Assembly (NCBI GenBank): GCA_020809705.1
Contig: CP085827.1
Coordinates: forward strand, 6,696,001 to 6,760,000
Length of the DNA: 64,000 nt
DNA from: Calonectria ilicicola
Taxonomy: Eukaryota > Ascomycota > Sordariomycetes > Hypocreales > Nectriaceae
Direction: 5' to 3'
In this document: in pieces, positions 1 to 11,862 of the stretch
Position numbering within the stretch: position 1 is the stretch's first letter
Layout of the letters: every line of letters starts with the position of its first letter
The notes under the pieces: model-generated
The model's database searches: none
The model's input: only the letters and a program-made list of their open reading frames with translations
What the model was told of the DNA's origin: nothing
Program-made: the position numbers and the translations under genes

Positions 1-132
1 TTCTATCGGATTTTAAGACCGCTGTGGAGGAGAAATAAAGTTACGTTACCATCCATGAGCCTTGATTAGTGATATTTGCTCAAAATGAAGATCCTATGTT
101 CTTAGCTACTTCCGTGATAAGCATGTTTGAAT

Positions 133-909
133 CTAAGCAAAAATAATTCCGCCATCAATAATAATACTTTGCCCCGTGATAAGGTCCGCATCTTTTCCAC
201 AAAGGAAGCTAACACAGCCAGCAATATCCTCCGGACTCTGACCTTTCTTCATGGCTGGGCGCTCCTGAACTGCTTTATTCCAGACGTCCCCTTTTTCAAC
301 ATCGTATCTCTTGGACAGTGATGCACCTATATCCTCCCACATTCGTGTCCTCACCATCCCAGGGCAGTACGCATTGACATCAATCCCGTACGGCGCCAGC
401 TCCTGAGCGGTTGCTTGTGTGAGACCCCTCACTGCCCACTTGCTGGCTCCGTAGGCTAATGCTGTCGACTGCGGCCTAAAACCTGAGATGGAGCAAGCTC
501 CAATAATTTTGCCACCGCGCCCCTGGGAGATCATTTGCTTGCCGGCCTTCTGGTAACACAAAAATAATCCTGTTGTGTTGACGCTCAGTACCTTGTTGAA
601 CTCTTCAACTGTTGTATCAATAAGCCCCTTCATAAGTTGAATTCCAGCATTCGCTACCATGACTTTTAGATCTCCAAGATGAGAGACGGTTTTGTCAACA
701 AGATTTTGAACGTCTCTCTCGATATTGACATCACCAAGTACCACAATTACTTTTCTCCCTTTAGAAGCAATCATAGATTGGATACCCTTCAAATCCTCTT
801 CTTGAATTGGCAGGTCGTTAAGAGCAATATCAAACCCATCACCGGCAAGTCGCAAGGCAATGGCCTTCCCAATACCCTGGGATGCTCCTGTAATGATAGC
901 TGACGGCAT
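133..909 (-). CDS. Short-chain dehydrogenase/reductase, acetoin/diacetyl-reductase-like
   Basis: Single-exon gene for 258 residues, a normal length for a classical SDR. The N-terminal Rossmann motif TGASQGIG is at residues 7-14, a VANAG motif near residue 89 stands in for NNAG, and the catalytic Ser (ACSISG), Tyr and Lys (YGASK) follow in order. The PGMVRT segment and the C-terminal ITGQSIIIDGG are typical of FabG/BudC-type SDRs. It should be a cytosolic NAD(P)(H)-dependent oxidoreductase; the family suggests small ketones or acetoin, but the substrate cannot be read from sequence. The start at 909 places the glycine-rich loop at the expected position. No partner gene is visible before the window edge. 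Confidence 0.9.
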   Translation of the reverse strand: MPSAIITGASQGIGKAIALRLAGDGFDIALNDLPIQEEDLKGIQSMIASKGRKVIVVLGDVNIERDVQNLVDKTVSHLGDLKVMVANAGIQLMKGLIDTTVEEFNKVLSVNTTGLFLCYQKAGKQMISQGRGGKIIGACSISGFRPQSTALAYGASKWAVRGLTQATAQELAPYGIDVNAYCPGMVRTRMWEDIGASLSKRYDVEKGDVWNKAVQERPAMKKGQSPEDIAGCVSFLCGKDADLITGQSIIIDGGIIFA

Positions 910-2467
910 GATGGCTGGAACGCGGAGCTAATATGCGAGGGCTGATATGAGAAAAAGGCAGTAAATTCAATTATGAATCCATTATTTGTGAATCAGAAAG
1001 CGGGATCAACAAAAAGCCCTATATGTTTTACAATTTGTGCTCTTTTCTAGTTATGCGTACTGTGGCTTTCGGTATAGGCCAGTTGTTGAGATCGCGGCTA
1101 TTCATCTAGAATTTCACAGCGAAAGTCGATAGTTCGCTAGTCGGCTTCTGCCCGAGTACTTCAATTGGTTGATCCAGCTGTGATTGAATACTCGCACACT
1201 ATGAAGAAGGAGTATTCGGTTGATTCGGCATCTTGGCCCTTGGATAAAGAAATCTAGTACCACATTCGGCGATCGCCGTACTCCGATCTGTTCAGACCTT
1301 GAATTTCACATTTGCTGGACGTAGCATATCAGAAGCCTGTCGAAAATTTGCCGTATTAATTGGAAAAAAGTTAAAACGGAGAGGGTCGCCCGGGATGGAG
1401 ACGTTAGTTGGCAATCGGTATTCGGCAGTAACTGGTCGGCAGCCGGTAATTAATCAGGCCAAGAAAGAAAAAAGCAGCCACATTGGCGGCTTTAGTCGAG
1501 ACATGCAACGCCGCTTTCCGCCTCGCCTGCGAAGTCGATCTACAAAAACCGAAATAAGAAAGCAATCCTCGGATGAGCGCGGCGAGGGGGTGTAAGAATT
1601 GACTCGGTGAATCCGCGAAGTGCTCGGAAATAAATTGGCACTATACTTAAATATCACCATAACCGACGTTGTGACAGGTCCGCACTTACAAGGTAAGCCT
1701 GTGAGAGTGCACCACTCCGTTTTGTCTTTATGTATGATAGACTGCTTCGAAGAGAGCATCACCCAAAACGCAAATTCCGTGTCGCCATCGCTGTCGCGTA
1801 CAGATTTGACGGCCGGCCTCCACTAGACTCCCGCCACAAAACAGGATGCATTGCTAGCCACTCAGCGTTATTACCACACCTCTCAACAGTCCAGTCGCCC
1901 ACTCAGCGTTAATTGTCGCTGAAATCTCCCACGGGCTTCTGTAGCAGGTTCTTTCAACGCTTTCTTATCCAATTGCCACGTTCATTCCTATCTTGTAGTT
2001 GATCGGTGGGATCGTAACGAACCCAAGAGCTTATCATCGTCTCAACGAAGGGCGGCATCTACATTTGTGGCTCAAACATGTTTTGTGTAAGAAGAGAAAT
2101 TCACCTGTAGATAGAGAGACTCTAGATAGGCTACCATTCTGGCCTCGCTATAATTTCCTTGCCTCGGATATTTAAAGAAGTTGACAGGGACAATGTGCCG
2201 GGATTGGCCTTATGCCCCGAGCTTTTGATTTGCTTCTCAAGCCCGCCAATCTAACGCAAAGAAAGCTAGCTCGGTGCACAAATTTAATGCATTCCGAAAT
2301 TGCTCCGAATCCCTTAGTTACGGGTAGGATTCCCCCATTTGAGTAATTGAGCCTAGCTGCAACACAGCTCCACTTGGTCCGACACTCCACCAGCGCACGA
2401 TATCGGCGGTCTTCTTAAAACCACCGGCTTACCACGACCTCCAGCTTCACATCTGTAAGCAGCCCCA
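910..2467. other. Intergenic region, no supported gene
   Basis: Short open frames occur (for example 1299-1595 plus and 1454-1762 minus), but they overlap one another, have no recognisable domain and show no usable splice sites. The first part should hold the promoter of the SDR on the minus strand. I see no repeat or RNA gene here. Confidence 0.5.
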
Positions 2468-3589
2468 ATGTCATCGATCAACCGCTCCCCCGTGGGTGAC
2501 ACACTCACAAAGATGCACTGGATTAATGTTCCGATGCTCCTAGGGGCCCTATATGGAGGATGGTACATCTTCAGTAACAGTAAGTATATTTATTCTGGGA
2601 GGTCGCTGTTGATGATCTTGAAGTAATTTCTGACAAATCAAAGGACAAAGAAAAATTCTCTATCCCAAGGAATTCCAGGAATTTGAACTCGTTGAAAAGA
2701 CAATTATATCCCACAACACTGCCATGTAAGGCCTTTCTCCCCAAAAACACCATAGGGGTGCCGCGGTAGTGTTAATTCGCCATAAATTAGATATCGCTTC
2801 AAACTCCCCAGACCCAATGACATTTTGGGCCTGCCTACGGGTCAGCATGTCTCCATCGCTGCCAACATTGACGGCCAACCCAAAGAGGTTGTTCGTAGTT
2901 ACACGCCTATCTCCGATGATCAAACTGTGGGATATGTTGACATCATAATTAAATCGTATCCTACCGGAGTCCTGTCTAAGCACATTGCTTCTCTAGGAAT
3001 CGGTCAAACATTAAAGTTCCGTGGACCTAAAGGAGCCATGGAATATACACCAAACATGGCAAGGAGGATTGGCATGATTGCAGGTGGTACTGGAATCACA
3101 CCAATGTTGCAAGTTGCCAAAGCCATTGTCAGAGGTCGTGCAAAGGGCGACAAGACTGAAGTGGATCTGATCTTTGCCAACGTTACTTATGGAGATATTT
3201 TGTTGAAAGCCGAACTGGATCGATTGGTCGAGCTGGATAAAGGATTTCGTGTGCATTACGTCTTGAATAACCCGCCAGAGCACTGGAAGGGCGGAGTTGG
3301 TTTTGTTACGACAGACATGATAAAGGTGCGTAATGATCTGAAGAAGGGGAAATTCGAATACGTTTTCCGCAAAAAAGGAACATTCGAGACGGAATGGAGT
3401 TATTGGAAATGAAGTTACGACTGACAACAAGTCCAACAGGAAAAACTTCCTCCCCCTGCAGCCGATATCAAAATCTTCATTTGCGGTCCTCCACCAATGG
3501 TCGCCGCTATGAAAAAGGGTACCGAGTCTCTCGGGTACAACAAAGCCAGGCCTGTTAGCAAGCTTGAAGATCAAGTATTCTGTTTTTAA
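2468..3589 (+). CDS. NADH-cytochrome b5 reductase (microsomal CBR1 type)
   Basis: Four exons: 2468-2579, 2644-2725, 2791-3325 and 3440-3589, giving 292 residues with all phases consistent. Introns carry CTGAC branch sites (before 2643 and before 3439). One acceptor, at 2643, is AAG rather than CAG/TAG. A hydrophobic anchor lies at about residues 17-36, followed by the FAD-domain motif RSYTPISDD, the NADH-binding motif GGTGITPM and CGPPPM, and the family C-terminus DQVFCF. It transfers electrons from NADH to cytochrome b5, probably on the ER face. An in-frame stop inside the last intron makes an unspliced reading look truncated. The protein differs noticeably from the strongly conserved housekeeping enzyme as I remember it, so it may be a paralogue. 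A cytochrome b5 gene converges on it 438 bp downstream. Confidence 0.9.
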
Positions 3590-4027
3590 TCCGATCGATC
3601 TCTATTATTTTAGCTATGGCTGGAGGCGTAAATATTTCAAGGAACGTGAATTCAAATTGTCGAGAATTAAAGGCTGAAATGTGGATATATTGAAGTATAT
3701 TGAAGATCTAAAGCTGGCAGAAGCTTGCGAATGACTTCCCTGATATATATACAGTAGATTGCGCATCCTCAGCGCGATCACCTCTATGTTTCGGACATCC
3801 GAGGTATGAATGCTCTCACCCCTCAACATAGATGGTGTTGGAAATTAGACGAATCTGGGGAAATAATTTCATACGGAGATTACTACTAGGATTTGATGCA
3901 CCGCAAGCTTAGCCGAAATTCACGAGTCTTAAAGTATTGTTTCGCGACAGACACTTCAGCCGTGATTATAATAGTATGTGACTATTGGAGCCATTATGGC
4001 ACGAACTCCTGACATTGTACTATTGCA

Positions 4028-4618
4028 CTATCGCCGAAGGTATTTGTACGCAGCTGAAATTACCAAACACCCAACCAAAATAGAAGCATACAATACAGAA
4101 TCTTTGCTGTTCGAAACTTTATTTTCGGCTCTCGGCGGAGCAAGTTCCTTTGTCTCTTTTGTAATCTTCTAAAATTTAAAATTTGTCAGATCACACATGC
4201 ACAAAATGTATATTAGACAGGTGTCTTAGGTGCGGTTCTCGTTCCTTGGGAAATAAGATAACTTTACTCACATTCGTCTTGAGATTGCCTATTAACATTG
4301 ATTCCAGTGCCTCAATAGCCTCGTCGCTATGGCCTACATCATCGAATTCTTCGGTGGCATCCTTTCCGCCTACATCAACCATGACCTCCTCTCCTCCCCT
4401 ACCCATTGACTAAGAGTTAGCGGACTTTTTCAAACTGGCAGAATATGGAAGACTGGATTGGTATGAAATGACAAGGAGATTAAAAAACAGCTGGCTCACG
4501 GATGCTCTTGTAAAAATCTGGTACAATCATAGACCTTATCACGGATGATAATATAAAGGTCATCTTCTGTGTTGTGATTGAGAACATCTTCGTGTGTAAA
4601 TTCTTTCAAGGAAGTCAT
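4028..4618 (-). CDS. Tail-anchored cytochrome b5
   Basis: Three exons on the minus strand, 4618-4500, 4398-4272 and 4168-4028, give 128 residues. The heme-binding fold is complete: the first ligand is in EHPGGEE (about residue 39) and the second in VGHSDEA (about 63). The third exon encodes a polar linker and then a C-terminal hydrophobic segment (about 105-123) ending in the basic YKYLRR, a typical ER tail anchor. The last intron has a CTGAC branch site just before TTTTAG. The protein passes electrons to desaturases, hydroxylases or P450s. It lies tail to tail with the cytochrome b5 reductase, its usual electron donor. The start at 4618 was chosen because upstream in-frame codons do not resemble the family. 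Confidence 0.92.
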
Positions 4619-5636
4619 TGCGTCTGTAGGGCGACTATGATGAAATGGGAATTTGGAGGAAGTAAACGACAGGCAGGCTGACGTCCTCGTGTAATCCACG
4701 ATTTGTAACTGTGCATTGTTTTGCCGTATTTGACCACCACCCAATCGGCACCTGTTTTTGAAGATACGAGGTAGTGGAGCTGGCTATGTTAGGAAAGGTT
4801 GGTGGGGGAGCCGGTGTGTTATCAGGAAGAAGTGCGGGAAATTCGGAGCAGAAGCCGTGCCACTTTCCCTAATCGGGACATATGGGTCCTCATTTAGGAT
4901 CAGATGACCCCGGGCGTCGGACTTGGTGTACCGGCCCCCGAGGCGGCCATATCTCGGCATGGGGAAGATGAAGCATGGTTGTTTTTTTTATGAATCGAAT
5001 GGATTTATTTAGATGCACCTGTCAGGGTAGGTAATTAGCTCGTAGACTGAGCTAAATCAGCCTCCACCTCTTCTTCGTCATAAAACTTGCACGGGTAGGA
5101 TAGACGTAACCACCATCATCAGGGCTGAATGATGACTTGTTTTGTATCCCATTCAGCTCCCGCTTTTAGTGGCGCATTCAACTCAATATTGAACTCTTAT
5201 TTCAAGTTCATAATGAAGAAAGAAGCTACATGTTAAATAATCGATGTTTGTTGCATTGTGTTCTATATTTGTCGCTATGGGCTTATCAATAATACCAAAA
5301 ATAGAAGGCACAAGTTCAAAGCTATGAATAGAACGCAGAGATATGATGTGTACTTGCTTGAGACTATGGGTTTGATGCTGGATGGTTCTTGGGGCCACCT
5401 GTAACGGTTCGTGTTCACAGATAAGATCAGGCACGTTGGTTTGAGCAACAAAGGAAGATTGTTACGTCTGGTAATGGGTCAATCGGTCAAATAGATCAAT
5501 TGAAGGTAACCAAGTTGTATTGAGAGCTGAGTTGTGCCCCGGATGGCAGCAACTCCTAGAAGTCTAATGTACAGTTTGATCTAGGGCTCTGTGGGGCTGT
5601 TTAGAAGGATCTACCCTAAAGAGCGATGTTTTTCTA

Positions 5637-5668
5637 GGAGCGCGGCGCTCCTTGCGGAGCAGCGCTCC
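5637..5668. repeat. Tandem GC-rich hairpins
   Basis: A perfect dyad with 7-bp arms and a 1-nt centre (GGAGCGC, then GCGCTCC) at 5637-5651 is followed by a second dyad (GGAGC, then GCTCC) at 5656-5668, in otherwise AT-rich sequence. Possibly the end of a decayed transposable element; no matching partner was found in the window. Confidence 0.4.
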
Positions 5669-7117
5669 TTAAGTCTATTGGAGTACGCGGGCACAGCTTG
5701 TCAGAGGTAAAAGCGGGTCTTCCGGCCTTCTGCCGGCGGCTTCACTGGTCGGGTTGATCTGGGCCGTAACACCACCTCATCGATAGTAGCCAAAGATCGG
5801 GCTTGTTGGTTGTATAAGACCTGAATGGCTTTTTCTCGAGATCCAGTTGAGATACGAGCGGGAAGAGATCCACCCACCGTAGGAATATTGCTAGGTAGCT
5901 CGTTGCTGAGCTGCAAGTTAAAAATAGTGGTGTAGGTTCAGAAGTCGATTTATGCAGCGATAGACTTAGCAGTATAAGTATACAACCGTAGATCGGGAGA
6001 AGTCCTGGCGGCCTGCTGAATTGTGCTGCCCTATTTGCATTTTAGGACTGGCTCAAGAGAGCCATTCACGTTTTCTCATGCCATACGTCACCATTGGTTG
6101 ACAGAAACCTGTGACACGATTAGAAAGAAATTCTTCCCTGGCTCACAACTTTTTCTCGGATCGACAGACGATTTCTTGGCCTAGAGAAGGTTTGACCAAC
6201 GCTGCGTCTTTGCTCCGGCTATATTTCTTCCTCAAGCCCGTGCCTCTCTATTGATATTGATACTATTCGATCGACGATTCTTGACGGTGAGATTTGTGTT
6301 AACTAAGCTAGCGTATAAGATCACCTGGGTCTTTGCTGAAAATGTGATAAAACAAAGAAAAACTCTTACCCTCGACAGCAGTTGCAGTTTCCAGGTCACC
6401 CTTAACGAAGGTGTGTCGCATTAGCGTATAGCTATCCATATTGATACGTTTAATGCGAGATAAAAAGCCTCTACCTCTTAAATACAAAGATGCGTCATGA
6501 AATTTCACTAAGGAGTGGGCATAGAAATGTGAATGAACCACCGCCTGACTTTGACCTCAGTGATGCCGACCGCGATTAAGACTATATGGCACTGTTTAAA
6601 AATGGACTGACCATCTGGACTGTCCAACAGGTACTTCTATCATCGTTAATTAAACCATGAGCACAGAAAAGTACTAAGATGAAACCTCGCAGCGGCTTTT
6701 CTCTCATGTCGAATAAGAGCCCGTTTTCCTAGCTTTCACCCACACTGAGAAGCTATTCAAAATGATATCTAGTATCCCAGCGCCATATCGCGAGATGCAA
6801 ATTGTAACGGATAAATTGAGATTGCTTATCCGCAGATCCGAGTGATGTCTAGCACTATCCAGTAGCCACGATAATACAATCAAATATCACGAGGTATGGA
6901 GGCCACAGATTACATCGAAGGTTTTGCCCCAGCAATTCAAGAATCTATCTACATGGCTTGGAGTTGTTGTTGCTGGCTAGCCGTCCCGGCGCTAAGATTT
7001 TTCTGACCTACCATAGTTATCGATCCTGTCAATGTTGCTGATATAGTTCATAATAACGCGGCCTGAATGGTGTTGAGGTCGGTTGCGGCAAACCTTGTCG
7101 AGGAAAAGTGGTACCGT

Positions 7118-7236
7118 TATGGTAGTTGATGATATTTGCTTGTTAAAACGGGCTGTGTACATCTCGGGACCGCTCAGGTCAGGGCTATCTAGCTGTACCT
7201 TGCAGGCTAGGTAAATCTATCTACATATTGTGATAT
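7118..7236 (+). repeat. Relic dispersed repeat, copy 1
   Basis: Aligns by eye with 35875-35996 on the same strand. Shared words include TATTTG, CGGGCTGTGT, GGCTAGG and CTATCTAC. Most mismatches are G/A or C/T, as expected after repeat-induced point mutation. Family unknown; a solo LTR end is possible. Confidence 0.45.
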
Positions 7237-10200
7237 TAGGCAGTTTCGTTTCGTCAGCTAAAGTTTAAACACCTCCCAATGCTCCTCATTCTTTTACCTT
7301 CATCGCCAACATAATATTGCCTCTATCACATCTATAATAGTGACAAATTTCAATCTACTCGAAAAGTGTTCAACACCTTATTATATCTGATGGCCTGGAG
7401 GCTTTAGCGAATTATTCGCATTAGTCAATTGGATTGACATGGTCAAAGAGCATATATCTTTCGACTCCATCTGTTTTATCTTGAAAATGGGTTCATGACT
7501 AGATGATACGGTAGGATTAGAACAGTAGGGGTCTTAATGATATGTAGTAGGAAGGTTAAAATCTTCTTCTCTATCTACCCTAGTAACGGGCTTATATATG
7601 CCTTCCAAGGGTGCCTAAGGCACACACTTACAGGGTTCCATATGTGTTGACACCATTTCCGTATCACCAGATAAATAATATCGGTATGCATTCAAAACTC
7701 CCGACCAGGCAGCCGAGCCTATCAATTCCGGTGTCAAATAAAGATGTGATTTTCGGGACACAAAAATGATCTACAGGTTTAAGAAAATTAAAGCACCCAT
7801 TTTATTTGATTCAGGTCATGTCATGTCATGGGTCATCATAACTACATTGTCTCAGCTTACGACGACTGGAAATATTAGGCGACGACAACGAATATTTTAT
7901 GTAGATTCAAAAGAAATAAATATTTATTCACTAAAGAATATCTATACATGTTGTTTGTCAGAGTTTGAATCTCTGGTATACTCTGATGAGTGGCAAGAGT
8001 GACAGCCACGTGTAGGTATATTAACTCGATACGAATATATCTCCACAATTCTTCCGCCCTACACACATATTTGGTTGGTCAATATGGTTGCTCAGGCAGC
8101 CATTCTTAAATTCATTCAAAATCCGCTACACTTTTCAAACATTTTGTGGCCAGAGCGTTTTGCAGAAGGGTACTGCGGAGAGCGAGTCTGTTTCTATTCA
8201 ATTCTTGAATCCGCCGAAAGCTTTCCATTGCCCCGCTGGACATTCACCCAACTGGAAGTTATCTATCACAGGCTTATGTGAGTCAGACCCCCATGGTCCG
8301 CTCCTGAGACGTCTAGTGGGAGTGTAGGCAGAGAATGCGACTGGGCGACTATCCAATTTGGGTATCTGAATTTTTCATCGTATGTTACTATTGTACTCCT
8401 ATCCCGGGAAGTCTACCGACAAGATAACACGCATTACTTCCATTACCTAACCTGCCGCTCCTGACTGAAATGCGAAGCTTGTTATGTACCCAAAGTAGCT
8501 ACCGGGCAGCCACAATGGAAAAGCTTGCGCAGTGGAATTGAGGTGATTACTTGGCTTAGTCTTTAATCATGAGAAATAGTTTAGATTACTGCTCTATTTG
8601 GCTAGTTGTATAGCTGAGCAATTGAAAATAGCTATCAAACACATCAGGCATGACACGAGAGCGAGATGGGGACTTCTCCTGAGGTATTCGCCGGCTTAGG
8701 GATATCAACACAAACTACATCGTCTTTTCTTTTACAATGTGTGATTTCATTTCTTGAATCTTTTCTTCACCATTCAGTCTCGCTGCCGCCGGCTACGCCC
8801 TCGACCTGGCGCATTCCAGTGTTTGCGGCCCACACCTACAGTCACTCAAACAGTGAGACACAACGGTAACGGAATATTTCATGTCTTTACACAATAAATA
8901 CTATGCGAACATTCCATATGAGCAAGAAGAAAAACTCCGGACAAAATATAATCTGAGCTATTATTGAACATCCACAACAAAGAAATTGAACTTCAGTATG
9001 TTTAGTGACAATGGCAGTATTAGCAGCAACTTTCTGGGCATATCTCTTTGTATTAGATAATAACTTGAAGTGAAATGAGGCAACCGGATAGGAGTGAGAA
9101 AACCAGGGGCTAATAACATTCCACGCCGCAGGTAAAGCAATTTGGACAGAGGAATGCGGGCCTCGGGACCCATTCTAGTTTCCGATTTCGCGTATGGATG
9201 AAGTTCCTGCATGTGGATTTCTTGATTCTTCATCATGTTAGCAGAATAACGAAAAGGTTAACGATAAATGACGCATATTGTCTCTGGAAAGGTTCTTTTG
9301 TGGATTACGACCATCACTATGTACACCCTACTCATACGGAAGACATTTATCGAATGTCTCCTTGATAAATATGGGTTTGGTGATTTCCTAATAAAATAAA
9401 TAGAGTAAAAAAACGGTACAAGAATATATATGAAGGAATGGGGAGGATGGTAAGAGGATGTGAATTTTAGGGATCTCTGGTACGCTATCCGGGATACCAG
9501 GTTGATTCACTCGCAACTCTCAAGGATATTCCTAAAAGAAATACTAGTTCGAAATAAATTCAATGATGTCTCGAGGACACGCTTAACAGACACGTCAATA
9601 CTAAATTTTTGATTTATCATGGGAAAGCTTCTCTACAAACCACCAATGCGATAGCACTCGCAGTGAGATTTACTTCCCCTATCCGTTTGCACCCTCCAAG
9701 TGTGATATACTTCAGAGGCAAACTATACGCTAACCCACTGCAGCACGCTCGCTTAGAGGGTTCACAGGGTTTCGTTTTCATGCTCAAGTATGTTGTATAT
9801 TCTGTGTGATAATGACTTTTCCTGCGCTTTGTTATTTCTTATGGTAAATCACACACCTTGGAGGCGTGTTTCAATATTACCTACCTGGTACTTTTTCAAC
9901 CTCGTTTCGACTTACCCGTCAGATCCGTCAAAAAGGCATTCCTTGGCGGAGGAATGTCATGCGCTTTGGATGGTGTCATAATTTTGGTTTCTACAATCAC
10001 ACTTTCCATCCCTCATTACTGTTTGATCGACACCATTGCTTGGCCATCACTGCACACGCATGTTTTACTCGCGGAACCCCCCGCGCCCTACGCGTCATGC
10101 TTATCTTGCCGACAACCTGCCAAAATATCGTCTGCTATTTTAACTCTTGGGTTGCTCGCCTTACTGAAGATTGTGCTCCTACCCCATCAACCTCTCATTT

Positions 10201-10240
10201 ACTAATATCTAATTCATAATAATTGAAAAGCTTTCTTACA

Positions 10241-11566
10241 ATGAAGACGTCATCCGTTTTTTTGGCATTGCTTATAGGCAACACCATCGCTGCACCCGCA
10301 GCGAGCCCCCAGACCCAAGAAAAGCGAGAAAATGCAATTGCAGTAAAGCAGCAGGCTATGAACATCGGGCCTCTCCTCGATGCCCTGCTCAGTCCTACTA
10401 CGACATCCACTACTACTGGATCTAGTGGCGCCAACACCGACCCTTTCGGGCTCGTCAGTAGCTTGACCAGTGCCGCCAACAGCGCCGTTTCTGCTGCTGC
10501 CGGTGGCGCTGCTTCTGGTGCCGTCTCGGGTGTGACCAATGCCGTCGCCAGTGCTGCTAGTGCACCTGCTGCAGTCGGTTCTACTGCCCTGAGCACCACC
10601 ACCTCGCCGACTATTGATTTGACAAGCGCTCTCAGTAACGCTCTTGGGAACTTGGGAACTCTCCTCAATACGACTGTTGGAAGCGTCGTGACCCTGCTCA
10701 ACAACACTGTTACAGGCAATGGTCCTGTTGATGTTAGCACACTGCTCAACACCACACTAGCAAATGTCGGAACTTTCCTAAACAACACTGTCGGACCCGG
10801 CAGCCCGGCCGACCTTGGTGCTGTCCTTAACACCACTGTCGGCAACGTTGCTACTCTGTTGAACACTACTGTGGGAGGAGTTGTGAATCTTCTCAATGAT
10901 ACCCTTAATGGAAACAGCCCCCTCGATGTACCCACTTTGCTTAACACGACTCTCGGTGGAGTCGTAACCTTCCTCAACTCCACCGTGGGAACTGGAGGTA
11001 TCATTGATCTTAACCAGACCTTGGGACAAGCACTCAATATCGTAAACGGAACTCTCAGCCCTGGTGGCCCTCTTGATGTTGCGACTCTTCTCAACACCAC
11101 TACTGGAGCTGTCGGAAACCTTCTCAACACAACATTGGGATCTGGCGGAATCCTTGATCTTGGATCCATCGTCAATGGTACTCTGGGTTCAGTTGGAGGC
11201 TTGTTGAATGGCACACTGAGCGGTCTTAACAGCACCTTGACTAGCCTTGGCCTTGGAAACCTTTTGACAGATGTTGTTAATGGCCTTTCCGGCGCCGGCA
11301 GCTTCCCCACGCTTCCTACTCTCAGCCCTACGTCCGGTACTGGTGGCTCCGCTGCCGCCAGCAACACTGCTGCGGCAGGTAGCTCTACCGGCTCTACTGG
11401 TTCTACTGGTTCTACTAGTTCTACTGGTCCTACTGGTAGCGGTCTTTCAAACATATTCACTTCCTTTCCATTCCTCAACCCCTCTGATGGTGGCACCACT
11501 ATTAGTTGGGGCATCAGCAAACGCGAGCGTGTTGCGGAGGGTCCTGGATCCGGTGATAGCGCGTAA
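10241..11566 (+). CDS. Secreted Asn-glycosylation-sequon repeat protein
   Basis: Single exon, 441 residues from the Met at 10241; an in-frame Met six codons upstream is less likely because it would push the hydrophobic core inward. A signal peptide (about residues 1-17) and an EKR dibasic site near residue 30 suggest a processed secreted protein. The middle (about 120-350) repeats a motif of the form LLNTTLGGVV or FLNSTVG, giving roughly sixteen N-x-T/S sequons at near-regular spacing with alternating Leu/Val, consistent with a solenoid. A Ser/Thr/Gly stretch follows (about 370-405), then a second dibasic site (SKRER) near the end. No catalytic motif or GPI signal is evident. A cell-wall or surface role is plausible but unproven. 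Confidence 0.85.
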   Translation: MKTSSVFLALLIGNTIAAPAASPQTQEKRENAIAVKQQAMNIGPLLDALLSPTTTSTTTGSSGANTDPFGLVSSLTSAANSAVSAAAGGAASGAVSGVTNAVASAASAPAAVGSTALSTTTSPTIDLTSALSNALGNLGTLLNTTVGSVVTLLNNTVTGNGPVDVSTLLNTTLANVGTFLNNTVGPGSPADLGAVLNTTVGNVATLLNTTVGGVVNLLNDTLNGNSPLDVPTLLNTTLGGVVTFLNSTVGTGGIIDLNQTLGQALNIVNGTLSPGGPLDVATLLNTTTGAVGNLLNTTLGSGGILDLGSIVNGTLGSVGGLLNGTLSGLNSTLTSLGLGNLLTDVVNGLSGAGSFPTLPTLSPTSGTGGSAAASNTAAAGSSTGSTGSTGSTSSTGPTGSGLSNIFTSFPFLNPSDGGTTISWGISKRERVAEGPGSGDSA

Positions 11567-11862
11567 ATCTCACCAAGTGAGTCGCAAAACTAGGAGTAAA
11601 ATGAGGTTACCTTACTCACTCGGGTTAGGTTTTGGTGGAGATGGGCCAATGTCAGTGCAAAGGTTTCTCATAGATGCAGGGTCACAGGGGATAATGCAAA
11701 GAACTGAATTGGAGGGGATTAGTCAACTAGCTAATTAGGTAGTATGATAAATAATTTGAAGTCGGGGAAAACAATGTGCCAGAACCATATGAGAGGTCGA
11801 TAATATTTTATTCCTAGCAGTACTGTTATATACGGTTCTGCAAATATTTGCTTTGCTCGCTA

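Larger units (their letters stand above)
4619..10240. other. Gene-poor AT-rich region
   Basis: About 5.6 kb with only short, mutually overlapping open frames and no recognisable domain. It contains a pair of GC-rich hairpins near 5.64 kb and a relic repeat near 7.1-7.2 kb that matches 35.9 kb. Sequence just before 10240 is C/T-rich and should be promoter and 5' UTR of the secreted repeat protein. The region looks like decayed repeat DNA. Confidence 0.55.

Noticed and set aside
1299..1762. Two overlapping open frames on opposite strands
   Set aside because: No motif, no splice support and mutually exclusive; chance frames in a promoter-like spacer.
3326..3412. Apparent early stop truncating the cytochrome b5 reductase
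   Set aside because: The stop lies in an intron (3326-3439) with a CTGAC branch site; splicing restores the conserved C-terminus.
10195..11520. A 441-codon open frame antisense to the sequon-repeat protein
   Set aside because: It mirrors the biased codon use and repeats of the sense gene, has no start context or domain, and its Pro/Val/Leu-rich product is what the complement of Asn-Thr-Gly codons would give.
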